Part shown: piece after piece, positions 6,516 to 6,972 of the stretch
Position numbering within the stretch: position 1 is the stretch's first letter
How the letters are laid out: each line of letters begins with the position of its first letter
From: an uncultured Lachnospiraceae bacterium
Lineage (GTDB): Bacteria > Bacillota > Clostridia > Lachnospirales > Lachnospiraceae
Direction: 5' to 3'
NCBI GenBank assembly: GCA_947178115.1
Contig: CAMWXF010000091.1
Span: 1-6,972 of the forward strand
Length of the DNA stretch: 6,972 nucleotides
Notes under the pieces: model-generated
What the model was told of the DNA's origin: nothing
Databases searched by the model: none
What the model saw: only the letters and a program-made list of their open reading frames with translations
Translations under genes and position numbers: made by a program

Positions 6516-6972
6516 ATGTTCTGGAGGATTTTGAAAAAAGACCTGAAACGCAAAAAGACCATGAACATCATTCTGCTGCTGTTTGTCATTTTATGCTCGA
6601 TGTTTGCAGCGGCGGCATTGAACAACATCATAGCTGTGACTGGAGGTATCGAGCATTATTTCGATGCGGCGGATGTCCCCGATGTCATCGTTAACGTGCT
6701 GACTAGCGAGGAAAACGATCTCGAGGAAAAGATTGGGGAGCTTGCCTGTGTCAAGGAGATAAGGACCGAGCATTGGCTGTGTGTATCCAGCTCAAAGTAT
6801 TTCAGGCATAACGGAAAGAAACTTGATAATTTCACGAATGCTGCCTATTTGCTTTCTGATAGTGAAATGGCTATCAACTATTTCGATGAGAACAATAGCA
6901 TCATCGAAAGCGTGGACAAGGGCTGCTTTTATGCCAACGCTCCTTTTTTACAGGACCTTACGATAAAAGAGG
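6516..6972 (+). CDS. Probable ABC transporter permease (FtsX/MacB-like), N-terminal part, cut by the window edge
   Basis: The frame from ATG 6516 stays open to the right edge, giving 152 codons of a longer gene. AGAGG at 6503-6507, 8 nt upstream, supports the start. The protein begins MFWRILKKDLKRKKTMN, a short basic cytoplasmic head, followed by one membrane helix (about residues 17-40) and then a soluble, mostly acidic region (about 45-152) that should lie outside the membrane. This layout is typical of FtsX/MacB-type ABC permeases, which have an extracytoplasmic domain after the first helix and three more helices near the end. The remaining helices are beyond the window, so the family call is an inference. 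No ATPase gene lies upstream, so a partner would have to be downstream. It is separated from rsgA by a terminator and probably has its own promoter. Substrate unknown. Confidence 0.75.
   Translation, partial: MFWRILKKDLKRKKTMNIILLLFVILCSMFAAAALNNIIAVTGGIEHYFDAADVPDVIVNVLTSEENDLEEKIGELACVKEIRTEHWLCVSSSKYFRHNGKKLDNFTNAAYLLSDSEMAINYFDENNSIIESVDKGCFYANAPFLQDLTIKE

Noticed and set aside
6479..6694. 71-codon frame on the + strand from ATG 6479
   Set aside because: It overlaps the permease gene in another frame, lacks a good ribosome binding site, and its translation (many His, Arg and Cys) does not look like a real protein. The frame from 6516 has a proper Shine-Dalgarno, a basic head and a membrane helix.
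1..6972. CRISPR arrays, tRNA or rRNA genes, insertion sequences, riboswitches
   Set aside because: I looked for regularly spaced repeats, cloverleaf arms, transposase motifs with terminal inverted repeats, and structured leaders. Almost all of the window is protein coding, and the gaps are too short or show no such structure.

Overview
The window looks like a chromosomal housekeeping segment from a Gram-positive anaerobe of the class Clostridia, most likely Lachnospiraceae. That placement is an inference. It rests on the gene order rsmB-rlmN-prpC-prkC-rsgA, which is the Firmicutes arrangement known from Bacillus subtilis, on the membrane PASTA kinase, on purine-rich Shine-Dalgarno sites before each gene, and on the overall feel of the protein sequences. 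All genes lie on the + strand, and I see no coding signal on the - strand.

Layout: bases 1-42 hold the last codons of an upstream gene, possibly a YugP-like zinc metallopeptidase. Next come rsmB (16S rRNA m5C967 methyltransferase, 75-1451), rlmN (23S rRNA A2503 / tRNA A37 radical-SAM methyltransferase, 1507-2562), prpC/stp (PP2C phosphatase, GTG start, 2588-3334), prkC (Hanks-type Ser/Thr kinase with PASTA repeats, 3327-5453) and rsgA (circularly permuted ribosome-assembly GTPase, 5464-6342). Gaps are 10-55 nt, and prpC and prkC overlap by 8 nt, so the block is probably one transcript. A clear intrinsic terminator (6391-6424) closes it. After a short AT-rich region with a candidate extended -10 promoter and a pair of direct repeats, a new gene starts at 6516 and runs off the right edge. 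Its single N-terminal membrane segment and the extracytoplasmic region after it suggest an ABC-transporter permease of the FtsX/MacB type.

How the genes fit together: RsmB, RlmN and RsgA modify or mature the ribosome. PrkC senses cell-wall fragments through its extracellular PASTA repeats and phosphorylates cytoplasmic targets, and PrpC reverses this. In B. subtilis, CpgA (RsgA) is itself a PrkC/PrpC substrate, so the operon links envelope sensing to ribosome assembly.

I found no undescribed system. The points most worth a second look are a hairpin between rsmB and rlmN, the very acidic stretch before the PrkC membrane segment together with its C-terminal extracellular domain, the end of the operon at rsgA where rpe and thiN often follow in Firmicutes, and the possible activator-dependent promoter in front of the permease gene.
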